A DNA stretch of 59,054 nucleotides from Archaeoglobus sp. (lineage in GTDB: Archaea; Halobacteriota; Archaeoglobi; Archaeoglobales; Archaeoglobaceae). The DNA lies in the NCBI RefSeq assembly GCF_017656475.1, contig NZ_JACDNT010000011.1, positions 1-59,054 of the forward strand. Reading direction: 5' to 3'. Made by a program: the position numbers and the translations under genes. The notes below the pieces were generated by a model. The model was not told the origin of the DNA, did no database searches, and worked only from the letters and a program-made list of their open reading frames with translations. This document shows positions 9,499 through 17,623 of the stretch, piece after piece; the first letter of the stretch is position 1, and every line of letters begins with the position of its first letter.

Positions 9499-10625
9499 GT
9501 GAGATAGAGCAGTTCACAACCATTGCCCTCATCTCCGTCATTGCCTTTATATCGCCCATAATAGCCGAAAAAATCAGAGTGCCGGCTGTTGTTCTGGAAA
9601 TAATTCTCGGCATGGTTTTTGGTGTGAGCTTTCTTAACGTAATCTATTCTTCTGAGTGGCTCTCCTTCCTCTCCCTTTTTGGACTAATATTCCTCATGTT
9701 CCTTGCTGGACTTGAGATAGATGCTGAAACAGTTTTGAAAAGTGGACATCTTAAAAAGGTGGTCGCATTCTTCATCCTTTCACTCTCCCTCAGTGCCGCT
9801 TTTACCATTTTAGCAGGATTAAGCTTTTTTTACGCGATAATTCTGACCAATGTTGCCGTCGGTGTGGTTGTTTCGGTGTTAAGAGAAATTGGAACTGATA
9901 AAGAGGAGTTCGGCCAGCTGAACATCGTTGCAGCCCTCGTTTCTGATTTCTCGACAATGTTTCTCCTCTCGATTTACTTCCTCACTGGTTATTTGCAGAT
10001 CGCTTTCGCGTTCGCCATAATTCTGGTTTTCCTCGCAGCATACAGATTCGGCAAGCTGGTTATATGGTACTTCCCGGAATTCATATCAAAGTGGTTCTCC
10101 GACGAGCCGTCTGAGATTGGTGTGAGGGGGAGCTTGGCAATCATGATTCTCTTCGTCGGTCTGAGCTCTTTTCTGGGAGTTGAGGCAATTCTCGGAGCAT
10201 TCCTTGCCGGAGTTCTGCTTTCGATAACATTCAGGGGTGGGAAAAAGCTCTACGACAAGCTGTACGGCATGGGGTTCGGCTTCTTCATTCCCATATTTTT
10301 CATCAAAACGGGCAGTGAGCTTAACATCGCTCAAGCCGAAGAGGGTTTGGATCTTATTCTGCTTCTTCTTGCCGTCTCTTTTGCTGTTAAGATCATCCCA
10401 TCAATGATTTTCATTCCGAATTTCGGTCTGAGAAGGGCGATGTCCATGGGTTTTCTCCAATCAACAAAACTAAGCCTCACAATTGCCGGTGTAGCGATTG
10501 GTATAGCATCTGGAGTCATCTCCGAGCTGGAAGCTACAGCACTCGTCTCATTCACGATAATATCCTGTCTGCTGTCTCCAACGCTATTCCGCCTGCTTTA
10601 TCCCAGATACCATAACGGGTTGTAA
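9495..10625 (+). CDS. napA: CPA2-family cation/proton antiporter (NapA/KefB type)
   Basis: This is a polytopic membrane antiporter exchanging Na+ or K+ for H+. It has 376 residues with about 12 hydrophobic segments. The N-terminal signature is EKIRVPAVVLEIILGMVFG, and family-typical motifs are FLMFLAGLEIDAE (about residues 70-82), FLGVEAILGAFLAGVLLS and FIPIFFIKTGSELN. It carries no fused RCK domain; the preceding gene supplies one and is coupled by a GTGA overlap. The start is therefore the GTG at 9495. Whether Na+ or K+ is the main ion cannot be told from sequence. Confidence 0.83.
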   Translation: MSEIEQFTTIALISVIAFISPIIAEKIRVPAVVLEIILGMVFGVSFLNVIYSSEWLSFLSLFGLIFLMFLAGLEIDAETVLKSGHLKKVVAFFILSLSLSAAFTILAGLSFFYAIILTNVAVGVVVSVLREIGTDKEEFGQLNIVAALVSDFSTMFLLSIYFLTGYLQIAFAFAIILVFLAAYRFGKLVIWYFPEFISKWFSDEPSEIGVRGSLAIMILFVGLSSFLGVEAILGAFLAGVLLSITFRGGKKLYDKLYGMGFGFFIPIFFIKTGSELNIAQAEEGLDLILLLLAVSFAVKIIPSMIFIPNFGLRRAMSMGFLQSTKLSLTIAGVAIGIASGVISELEATALVSFTIISCLLSPTLFRLLYPRYHNGL

Positions 10626-10670
10626 GCTTCCATGCAGTTTGCTGTATCCAATTTGACACATGATAGTAAA

Positions 10671-10706
10671 ATACTTATATCAGAGATAACAAGTCAATGT
10701 GGTGAT
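10671..10706 (+). promoter_or_regulatory. TATA box and ribosome-binding site deciding the start of the 10710 gene
   Basis: An archaeal TATA-like ATACTTATATC lies at about 10671-10681. A GGTGAT ribosome-binding site lies at 10701-10706, directly before the ATG at 10710. These exclude the longer open frame from 10632, which would add 26 residues ahead of a perfect signal peptide. Confidence 0.5.
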
Positions 10707-10709
10707 TAC

Positions 10710-11918
10710 ATGTGGAAGAGAGTTTGTGTCTTCTTAGTTGCGCTGGTTGTGTTGAGCTGTACAGCGAGAGTGGTAGCTACCGACGTAACGAGCATACACA
10801 GCGCAGAATCGGTTTCAAAAACGGCGATTTGCATTCACTTTCACTATCCCGAAGGTTGGCATGCCGGAGATCCGCTACCTCAAAAAGACGTTCAGATGAT
10901 CCAGAAAGCCAAGGATCTGAATGCCAAGTACATTCGATTCGATATTTGGTGGAAGGATATTGAGCCTCAAAAAGATCAGTTCAATGAGAATGCGATTGCT
11001 TACTACAGAGCAATAATAAACAAAATTCATCAGGAGGGGATGGATGCCATCGTAGTTCTTGGAAGCAGTGGAGGATTTCCCAACTGGGTTAGGAATTTGC
11101 TGGTTTCAAAATCTGGAACGATTGAAGCAAAGATAAATGGAAAAACAGTTAAAATTCCAAGAGGTGAGGTTGAGGTTAATGAGACGATGAAGCTGGCAAA
11201 GGAGAGCAAAATACCAGTAAGAAACCTTTACGTTGTGAATGGAAAGGCAATAATACAAGCTCAAGTTACCCAGGGCTTCTTGCTTGAAGCAAAACAGTAT
11301 GCTGCCAAAATAGCTCAGGAGTACTGGTATCTTCTCGTGTATTATCAGCTCGGAAATGAGTTGAACCATCCAACTGATCCAATAGACTGGTACGATGACC
11401 ACGAATACATTAAAGCTTTACACGACGGGCTTGATGAATATGAAATTTACTACAAGACAATAGTCAATGGTTTCGCAGACTGGTCTGAGTGGGACTACTG
11501 GCTTGAGTACTGGCTTGATAGGGCTGGTAGTTGCATAGATATAATTGCTATCGACCATTATCCCGGAACTTGGAGTGATCAACCATACAATCACTGGAAT
11601 GAGCTTGATACATTGTTTAACATAGCGGATCAACATGGAAAACAGGCTGCAGTGATGGAGACAGGGTTTTCTACATACTCTGACTTAGTAGGTCACGGAG
11701 AAGACGAGCAGCGGAATTTCATTAACTCGGCTTTACCAGCAATAAGACAGAAGGCGCAGCGACATTATTTGGCTTTTGTTACATGGTACGAGTTAGTTGA
11801 TGAGCCTTGGCAATCACCGGTAACAGTAGAGTGGTACTTTGGAATTTGCAGGGATAACCTGTTACCAAAACTAGGATACAACGATTTGAAGTATCAATTT
11901 AGCCTTTTTGGAGGGTGA
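10710..11918 (+). CDS. secreted TIM-barrel glycoside-hydrolase-like protein
   Basis: This encodes 402 residues with a signal peptide MWKRVCVFLVALVVLSCTARVVA. The mature part reads like a clan GH-A (beta/alpha)8 hydrolase. RFDIWWKDIEP is at 76-86, the acid/base signature GNE is at 215-217 (YYQLGNELNHP), IDHYPGTW is at 281-288, and a second catalytic-type Glu is in AVMETGFSTY (E317). An insert between strands at about 128-190 (KINGKTVKIPRGEVEV and following) is unusual for the fold. GH5, GH39 or GH53 would be the nearest named families, but I cannot assign one. Substrate is unknown; an extracellular polysaccharide or glycan is inferred. It is followed after 3 bases by a small membrane protein with a strong ribosome-binding site, so the two are probably co-transcribed. 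Confidence 0.68.
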   Translation: MWKRVCVFLVALVVLSCTARVVATDVTSIHSAESVSKTAICIHFHYPEGWHAGDPLPQKDVQMIQKAKDLNAKYIRFDIWWKDIEPQKDQFNENAIAYYRAIINKIHQEGMDAIVVLGSSGGFPNWVRNLLVSKSGTIEAKINGKTVKIPRGEVEVNETMKLAKESKIPVRNLYVVNGKAIIQAQVTQGFLLEAKQYAAKIAQEYWYLLVYYQLGNELNHPTDPIDWYDDHEYIKALHDGLDEYEIYYKTIVNGFADWSEWDYWLEYWLDRAGSCIDIIAIDHYPGTWSDQPYNHWNELDTLFNIADQHGKQAAVMETGFSTYSDLVGHGEDEQRNFINSALPAIRQKAQRHYLAFVTWYELVDEPWQSPVTVEWYFGICRDNLLPKLGYNDLKYQFSLFGG

Positions 11919-11921
11919 ACG

Positions 11922-12419
11922 ATGAAAGGCAAGCTACTCTTCATTTTTAATAGGGTCTGCCTTTATGGATACTTTGTAGGCATTTTTATTTTGGTAGTAT
12001 GTCTGACTCCATACTCTCTGTTGGACTGGATTTTAATTCTCCCAATCTTTGCAGCTTTCATTTTTCCGCTCGGAAGCTTTGTAGGTGTTATCCCCTACGG
12101 ATTTTTTCGCTGGAACACTCCAATTTCATATCAACAAATATTCTCCAGTTATTCTTTGTATTACCCGCTTCTAACAATTTCTATTGCCATGCAGACGTAT
12201 ATCGCCTTTCAAATATTCAAAAACAAATTAGATAAAATCTATTTTATTGTTGTATTTCACCATTTTGGCGTGGGTTTATTTTATCTTACGAACTTTACAA
12301 TTATCCCCTTGATCACTCACGAGGCACGCATATCTGGAATTTTACTCGGAATCTATGGGTTGTTGCTAAACCTCTTGGCTGTGTTCTCCTTTAAACGGGG
12401 AAAGAATACATTTCTGTGA
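11922..12419 (+). CDS. small polytopic membrane protein, function unknown
   Basis: This has 165 residues with four clear hydrophobic segments (about 12-30, 33-58, 88-105 and 112-160, the last probably a pair). Aromatic residues and Ile dominate; no catalytic motif is visible. The ribosome-binding site GGAGGGTGA sits inside the end of the upstream glycosidase-like gene, so translation is likely coupled and the protein may help export, anchor or tolerate that product. That role is inference from position only. Base composition is more AT-rich than in the neighbouring housekeeping genes. Confidence 0.6.
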   Translation: MKGKLLFIFNRVCLYGYFVGIFILVVCLTPYSLLDWILILPIFAAFIFPLGSFVGVIPYGFFRWNTPISYQQIFSSYSLYYPLLTISIAMQTYIAFQIFKNKLDKIYFIVVFHHFGVGLFYLTNFTIIPLITHEARISGILLGIYGLLLNLLAVFSFKRGKNTFL

Positions 12420-12425
12420 TCCGCA

Positions 12426-12442
12426 ATCGTTTTTTGTTTTAG
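12426..12442 (+). terminator. T-rich terminator after the 11922 gene
   Basis: The sequence CGTTTTTTGTTTTAG follows the stop codon by about 8 bases, in the space between convergent genes. Archaeal transcription terminates in such T-tracts. Confidence 0.4.
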
Positions 12443-12473
12443 TTACCGTTTAACCTAACGAGAAGCAACCACA

Positions 12474-13217
12474 CTACCCCAGATACCTTCCAAAAACAAG
12501 ATAGCCAGTATGCCAGACCTTTGTTGAGGTTCTCGTTCCAACTCTTTTAATGTCCAGATCAACTCTCAGAAGCTCGAAAGCCTCAAGCTCCTTGAATCCC
12601 TGCTTCTCCATCTCCCTGTATACATCCCTCGCCGCCTCAATGTATGGGTTGTAGACCACAACATGACCTCCGGGTTTCAGTATTTCTTTCGCTTTCCTGA
12701 TAAAGGCCACATCATCCTTCATGTCCAGAGTTATGAGGTCAAATTTGACCTTAAGGCCATCTGCCACCTGCAAGGCATCTCCCACAATCTGGTGGATGTT
12801 CTTAAGCCCCGCAGTCTCGAAGTTCTTCCTGGCAATTTTCGCGAAGTCTGGCCTTTTCTCCACCGTAACAACTTCACCGTACTTGTTGAAGTAAGCGAGG
12901 TATGCAGCGAGAATTCCACTGCCGGTTCCGGCATCAAAAATCAGCGAGTCGGGAGAGAGGCCGGTATAGGTGATAATAGCACCTATGTCCTTTGGCATTA
13001 TCGGTGTAGCTCCTCTTTTGAAGTGTCTGAAAAAATCTGCGGGGTTGAAAGGGACTATGCGGTACTTAACGCCGAGATGCGTTCTTACCTCTTCCCCGTA
13101 ATTTTTCCCTTTAAGCTCCTCAAGGTCTATTATACCGTGATGGGTGTGGAGCTTTCCCTCAAACTTTTCAACGAGAAAGCTGTGCTTTCCCCTCGATAAG
13201 ACGACTGGGGGCTTCAT
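12474..13217 (-). CDS. trmI: tRNA (adenine-N1)-methyltransferase TrmI
   Basis: This is an AdoMet-dependent enzyme that makes m1A at positions 57/58 of archaeal tRNAs. It has 247 residues. The N-terminal small domain (about 1-70) contains HTHHGIIDLEELKGKNYGE, typical of the Gcd14/TrmI family. The methyltransferase core carries motif I DAGTGSG (95-101), the acidic end of strand 2 (VVTVEKRPDFA), and motif IV DLITLDMKDD. It overlaps the upstream nac gene by 4 bases (ATGA), so the two are translated from one mRNA. Length fits the family. Confidence in the exact modified position is lower than in the family. Confidence 0.85.
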   Translation of the reverse strand: MKPPVVLSRGKHSFLVEKFEGKLHTHHGIIDLEELKGKNYGEEVRTHLGVKYRIVPFNPADFFRHFKRGATPIMPKDIGAIITYTGLSPDSLIFDAGTGSGILAAYLAYFNKYGEVVTVEKRPDFAKIARKNFETAGLKNIHQIVGDALQVADGLKVKFDLITLDMKDDVAFIRKAKEILKPGGHVVVYNPYIEAARDVYREMEKQGFKELEAFELLRVDLDIKRVGTRTSTKVWHTGYLVFGRYLG

Positions 13218-13543
13218 TCTTGCAGCTTCATCAAAGCCTCAGCCAAGTCTCCTCCTGCCTCTTCAAGAGCTTTTCTCGCAGTCTCCTTGTCAACATTTGC
13301 CTGCTCCATGATTAGCTTTACATCCTCCTCGCTGATTTTCGGTGGTCTTTTTACTACCTCATACTCCCCAACAACCTGGAAGGTCTCAACCCCCCTCGCC
13401 GAAATCTTGGAGACCGTGGGACTGCGGAAAATGAGTTCTTCATCGCTCGTTCTGATGATAACCTCTTCAGCGTCAATCTCCTCCATCTCTATGCCCATCT
13501 GCTTCATCATCTTTTTCATCTGCTTGGGATTCATTGGAAGCAT
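13214..13543 (-). CDS. nac: nascent polypeptide-associated complex protein (archaeal NAC)
   Basis: This is a homodimeric ribosome-associated chaperone of emerging chains. It has 109 residues: a basic, Met-rich N-terminus (KQMKKMMKQMG) that contacts the ribosome, the NAC barrel (about 25-65; EEVIIRTSDEELIFRSPTV, GVETFQVVGEYEV), and a C-terminal UBA domain (about 68-109; ISEEDVKLIMEQANVDKETARKALEEAGGDLAEALM). Length and order match archaeal NAC. It is the first gene of a two-gene unit with trmI. Confidence 0.93.
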   Translation of the reverse strand: MLPMNPKQMKKMMKQMGIEMEEIDAEEVIIRTSDEELIFRSPTVSKISARGVETFQVVGEYEVVKRPPKISEEDVKLIMEQANVDKETARKALEEAGGDLAEALMKLQE

Positions 13544-13575
13544 GAGGAAAATAGTAGAGGAGGTTAAAAAAGTTT

Positions 13576-15615
13576 TTACTGCTTTCTCCTCTTCCGCACA
13601 ATTGCTGCAGCTATCAGAAAGCCAATTGCAGCAATAAAAATCGCAGCATACAGTATGTAGGGTGGGGAAGGCTTCACATCCAGCGATATCACAATTGAGT
13701 TCGATGTGTGCTCGTAGTTTGATTCATCGTAGTACCTTACTTTGATCGAAGCGGGATAGCTCCCTTCGCCTGCATCCTTGTCAACTTCAACCCTGAACTT
13801 AGCTGTAACTGTCTCTCCAGGATTCACAGTTCCAACGAAGTACTCTCCGGGTTTCGATTCTCCAAGCATTCCGCCAAAAGTACCTGTCCCTGCAATGCTA
13901 AGCGGTGGAGAAACTTCCAGCATCACCACTGCGTTGTATATCTCCGCGCTTCCAGCATTCTTAAGCTCAATCACAACTTCTCCTGTAGAGTCGGGCACCA
14001 AATCGCTCTTCACCGATACAACCTGAAATGCCGCAAGCTTCGGAGCAATGTAGATCGCAAATTCCTCAACACTGACAAGATCGCTTGCATACTCATCATC
14101 AAAAGTTTCGACGAGGTAAAGGATGTGCTTACCTGCAACAGCGTCATCGGATACCTTTACTCTGAAGGTCGCGGTGTCACCAGAACCTTCAACGTATGAT
14201 GAAGACGTTGCGGGACTGACGGTTGAGTCCGGAGAGAGCAGGTATAACTTGACGTTTCTCGCATCAGACTCGGCAAAGCTGAGCTTGACCTCTCCAACAA
14301 GTCCGATGCCGAGATTGGAAGTCTTAACCTCCGAAACACTCAAAGCAGGCTCCGGCTTCACCTCAACATTAATGTAAATTTTCGGACCGAAAGCCTCATC
14401 TCCGTACTCGTCCTTGTATTTTATCACCACATAGCCGAGATAGCTTCCCGGTGGAGCGGTGGATGTGATGTAGAACACAACATCCCTGCTCTCCCCCTTG
14501 TCCAAATCTCCAAGGTACGGTGTGCTCGTGGATTTCAACAGAGGGTTGTCGAAGGTCAGCATGGCAAACGCATCCCTGATTTTTTCGCCTGTGTTGGTTA
14601 TTCTCAACGCTATGTAACCTCTTGAAGGAATGGTAACAATGTTGCTCATTTTTTGCTCTGAGCTTTGCTGAAAGCTCTGCTGAAGCATCGGAATAGAAGG
14701 GATCTGGACGCTCTGCTCAACTCTCAGAGTTTTTGCAGGGCTAAGAAATTCTCCAATCTTCTCGACCTCGAAATAACCAACGCCCTCGATTTTCAGTCCG
14801 ACGGGTTTTGAAACCTTATATGGCATTCCTGAAGAAGTTCTGAAGACCGCTACAACCTCAGCGGGATAAGACTGCTGGAAAACGCCTTCAGGAACATAAA
14901 CCTTGAACATCGCCTCAAACGATTCTCCAACGTCAAGATTCCCGGCATAGACGCTCATAGCTTTTGGCTCAACCACCAGCGGAGGTGTTGCATTCAACAT
15001 GAATACGGCATTTTCCAGTGGCTTTTCTCCGGTGTTTTCCACCTTAACTTTAAGGACTCCTTCTCTCCCTGTAACAAGGTCCGATGAAACTGAAACGACT
15101 TCAAAATCGTAGTCTTTCTTTTTAATTTCGAATTCGACCTCCACACTGTCCTGCTCCTCAGAGTAGCTTAGAGTATAGTTCTTTCCATCAAAATTAAGTA
15201 CTGTTTTTGAATAATCCACATCGAAGTGTAGCTTGTGCTTTCCTTCGTAGGCGTTCTTATCAACCTCAACAACAATGTTTACCGGCCTCACAATTCCGCA
15301 CGGCAAATCGCCAACAAGTATTGTTTCACTCTCGACCTCAATTATCGAGCTATGAGGGTCGAGAATAACCGATTTTGCTGTTGAGAGCATTGGAATCATT
15401 TCAGATGTGTTCTCGTTTATCGGGAGGCTATCAAGTCCTCCTGTAACCTCACACGAGAGCAGAATCGTCACCGCTTTCTTATCTCCTGGATGTAACACGT
15501 TGCTTCCCGCCACGCTTGCGTGAAAATCAATGTTTGCCGAAATCTGCTGAGCGCTTGCTACTGCGGGATACATGAGCAGAGATAAGAGGGTTAAAGTAAA
15601 TATCAACGCACGCAT
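13576..15615 (-). CDS. large membrane-anchored surface protein with CARDB-like repeats
   Basis: This encodes 679 residues with a signal peptide (ALIFTLTLLSLLMYPAVASA), a long extracellular beta-rich region and one C-terminal membrane helix followed by a basic tail (FIAAIGFLIAAAIVRKRRKQ). The ectodomain contains repeated immunoglobulin-like 'CARDB/COG1361' units. Two are plainly homologous: FEVVSVSSDLVTGREGVLKV at about 170 and FQVVSVKSDLVPDSTGEVVI at about 525. Each is followed by a conserved NTG/NAG...NAV and PPL pattern. Proteins of this design are S-layer-associated or part of export/efflux complexes in archaea. The gene is divergent from a TrmB-type regulator, sharing a 54-base promoter region, so regulation by that protein is likely. 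Confidence 0.78.
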   Translation of the reverse strand: MRALIFTLTLLSLLMYPAVASAQQISANIDFHASVAGSNVLHPGDKKAVTILLSCEVTGGLDSLPINENTSEMIPMLSTAKSVILDPHSSIIEVESETILVGDLPCGIVRPVNIVVEVDKNAYEGKHKLHFDVDYSKTVLNFDGKNYTLSYSEEQDSVEVEFEIKKKDYDFEVVSVSSDLVTGREGVLKVKVENTGEKPLENAVFMLNATPPLVVEPKAMSVYAGNLDVGESFEAMFKVYVPEGVFQQSYPAEVVAVFRTSSGMPYKVSKPVGLKIEGVGYFEVEKIGEFLSPAKTLRVEQSVQIPSIPMLQQSFQQSSEQKMSNIVTIPSRGYIALRITNTGEKIRDAFAMLTFDNPLLKSTSTPYLGDLDKGESRDVVFYITSTAPPGSYLGYVVIKYKDEYGDEAFGPKIYINVEVKPEPALSVSEVKTSNLGIGLVGEVKLSFAESDARNVKLYLLSPDSTVSPATSSSYVEGSGDTATFRVKVSDDAVAGKHILYLVETFDDEYASDLVSVEEFAIYIAPKLAAFQVVSVKSDLVPDSTGEVVIELKNAGSAEIYNAVVMLEVSPPLSIAGTGTFGGMLGESKPGEYFVGTVNPGETVTAKFRVEVDKDAGEGSYPASIKVRYYDESNYEHTSNSIVISLDVKPSPPYILYAAIFIAAIGFLIAAAIVRKRRKQ

Positions 15616-15650
15616 GTTTCATTTCAAACCAAAAAAGTTTATAATTTTGT

Positions 15651-15669
15651 TGTTACCCTCGTAGTAACA
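15651..15669. promoter_or_regulatory. inverted repeat at the start of the TrmB-type gene (candidate operator)
   Basis: TGTTAC (15651-15656) and GTAACA (15664-15669) form a perfect 6+7+6 inverted repeat ending directly at the ATG (15670). A TATA-like TTTATAATTTT (15638-15648) lies 22-32 bases before the ATG, so the repeat covers the expected start of a leaderless transcript. The same AT-rich box can serve the divergent surface-protein gene. Autorepression is the simplest reading. Confidence 0.55.
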
Positions 15670-16383
15670 ATGGATGAAACTGTGGAGGTTCTCAAGAAGC
15701 TGGGATTCAGGGACTATGAGGCAAGGGTTTACGCAACTCTCGCGATGAAGGGAGAGGCTACGGCGAGTGAAATTCACAGAATGAGCGGCGTTCCCAGAAA
15801 CAAAGTTTATGAGGTGCTCAGGTCGCTTGAGGATAAGGGTATGGTAGAGACGGTAAAGAGTTCTCCAGCCGTTTTCAGGGCGATTGATCCAGAAAGTTTT
15901 CTTGAGGAGTACAAGGAGCAGTTTGTAACTGCGGTTGACACTGCAATCAGGAGCATAAAGGAATCCGAGGACTTTTCCCTCCTTCATCCGGTGTGGTGTG
16001 TGAGGGGGGTAGCAGGAATAAAGAACAGAGCAAAGGCGATGCTGCAGAAAAGCGACGAGGTATTCGTTATCACATCAAAGAGAGCTTACCTTGATATGAT
16101 TCTCAAAACTAAGAATCCTGAGGAAATCACGGTTGTTACCGATGATGTCAAGAAGTTTTCTGGGCTAAATGTAAAAATACTTGAGCTTAAAAAGGAGTTT
16201 TCGGGGATTTTTAACGATGCGGTCATAGATGGAGTGTGTTACAGATTCGAGCTCCTTCTAATATCCGGTTACGAGTCTTTTGGAGTATACAGGGCTGGTG
16301 ATGAGCTTCTGGGTGTAAGCATAAACCTCCCCATAATCATACTCTTCCAGAAAATGATATTTCTCGGACTTCTGGCAAAGTGA
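15670..16383 (+). CDS. TrmB-family transcriptional regulator
   Basis: This has 237 residues. The N-terminal winged helix-turn-helix (about 1-75) is typical of TrmB: LKKLGFRDYEARVYATLAMKGEATASEIHRMSGVPRNKVYEVLRSLEDKGMVE. The C-terminal part (about 105-235) resembles the TrmB effector-binding/phospholipase D-like domain, but no sugar-binding residues can be named. TrmB proteins usually control sugar transport or central metabolism. Here the only divergently linked gene is the large surface protein, and a palindrome sits at its own start, which suggests autoregulation and control of that protein. Confidence 0.85.
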   Translation: MDETVEVLKKLGFRDYEARVYATLAMKGEATASEIHRMSGVPRNKVYEVLRSLEDKGMVETVKSSPAVFRAIDPESFLEEYKEQFVTAVDTAIRSIKESEDFSLLHPVWCVRGVAGIKNRAKAMLQKSDEVFVITSKRAYLDMILKTKNPEEITVVTDDVKKFSGLNVKILELKKEFSGIFNDAVIDGVCYRFELLLISGYESFGVYRAGDELLGVSINLPIIILFQKMIFLGLLAK

Positions 16384-16408
16384 TTTATTCCCCTACTATA
16401 CTTAGACC

Positions 16409-17623
16409 ATGCAGGAAATCCAGAAGTTGAGGAGCAGAGTCAACATTGACGATTACATTGAAAGAGTGAAGCCTATTGTTGAGGCTGTAAGAAAAGAGGG
16501 AGATAAGGCCGTAATTCGCTTTACCAAAGAGTTTGACGGCGTTGAGCTTGAACAACTGAGAGTTGCAGAGGAGGAGTTTGACAGGGCATACGACGCCGTT
16601 GATGACAACCTCATAGACGCCCTTGAGGTCGCGAAGGAGAACATCCACAGATTCCACTACGTCACCACCGTTGAGAGGGAGATGAAGGTGGAGTTCGAAG
16701 GCTGCGTTATGGGGAAAATCTACACTCCCATCGAGAAGGTTGGTGCCTACATTCCAGGTGGGAGAGCCAGCTACCCCTCAACAGCCCTCATGATAGGCGT
16801 TCCCGCAAAAATAGCCGGAGTTGAGAAGCTCGTTGCCTGCACACCTCCAGATAAAGACGGCAGAATTAACCCTCTCACCCTTGTTGCTCTCGACATTGCC
16901 GACTTCGACGAAGTTTACAAAGCTGGAGGTGCACAGGCAATAGCTGCGATGGCATACGGAACAGAGACTGTGGAGAAAGTTTACAAGATTGTGGGACCCG
17001 GAAACATCTATGTGACAGCAGCGAAGCTTCTTGTGGCGAAGGACGTTGCCATAGACATGCCAGCCGGCCCTTCAGAGATTCTTGTCATTGCTGATGAGAC
17101 AGCCGATGCGGAGCTCATAGCCTACGACTGCCTAGCCCAGCTTGAGCACGACCCCATGGCAGTTGCGGTGGTTATAACCAATTCCCAAGAAGTTGCCAAG
17201 AAGGTTAAGGAGAAAATCAGCTCTGTGGGTGAATTTGAAAACTTTGCAGTTCTTTTGGTTGAAGACCTTGCTGAAGCATTTGATATCGCCAATGAGTTTG
17301 CCCCGGAGCATCTGACCGTTGCAGTAGAAAAACCGGAGGAATGGCTGGGGAAAATTAAAAATGCAGGGAGCGTTTTTCTTGGAAACTTCTCTCCTGTTGC
17401 TGCAGGAGATTACGCCTCAGGAACCAACCACGTGTTGCCAACTGCCGGCTATGCAAAGATGTATGGTGGGCTGAGCGTTGAGAGTTTTATGAAGCACTTC
17501 ACCTTTCAGATGCTTAGCGAGGAGACAATGAAAAGAATTGGCGACGCCATACTAAAAATTGCAGAGGCTGAAGGGTTGAGATGTCACGCTGAGAGCGTCA
17601 AAAAAAGGCTGGAAAAAATTTAG
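16409..17623 (+). CDS. hisD: histidinol dehydrogenase
   Basis: This catalyses the last two steps of histidine synthesis (histidinol to histidine, two NAD+). It has 404 residues with the HisD signatures IPGGRASYPSTALM, KIVGPGNIYVTAAKLLV, DMPAGPSEILVIAD, the metal-ligand segment LAQLEHDP and EFAPEHLTV. It is slightly shorter than bacterial HisD (~430). It stands alone as a single gene, with its 3' end overlapping the convergent CBS-domain gene by 4 bases. The other his genes are not in the window. Confidence 0.93.
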   Translation: MQEIQKLRSRVNIDDYIERVKPIVEAVRKEGDKAVIRFTKEFDGVELEQLRVAEEEFDRAYDAVDDNLIDALEVAKENIHRFHYVTTVEREMKVEFEGCVMGKIYTPIEKVGAYIPGGRASYPSTALMIGVPAKIAGVEKLVACTPPDKDGRINPLTLVALDIADFDEVYKAGGAQAIAAMAYGTETVEKVYKIVGPGNIYVTAAKLLVAKDVAIDMPAGPSEILVIADETADAELIAYDCLAQLEHDPMAVAVVITNSQEVAKKVKEKISSVGEFENFAVLLVEDLAEAFDIANEFAPEHLTVAVEKPEEWLGKIKNAGSVFLGNFSPVAAGDYASGTNHVLPTAGYAKMYGGLSVESFMKHFTFQMLSEETMKRIGDAILKIAEAEGLRCHAESVKKRLEKI

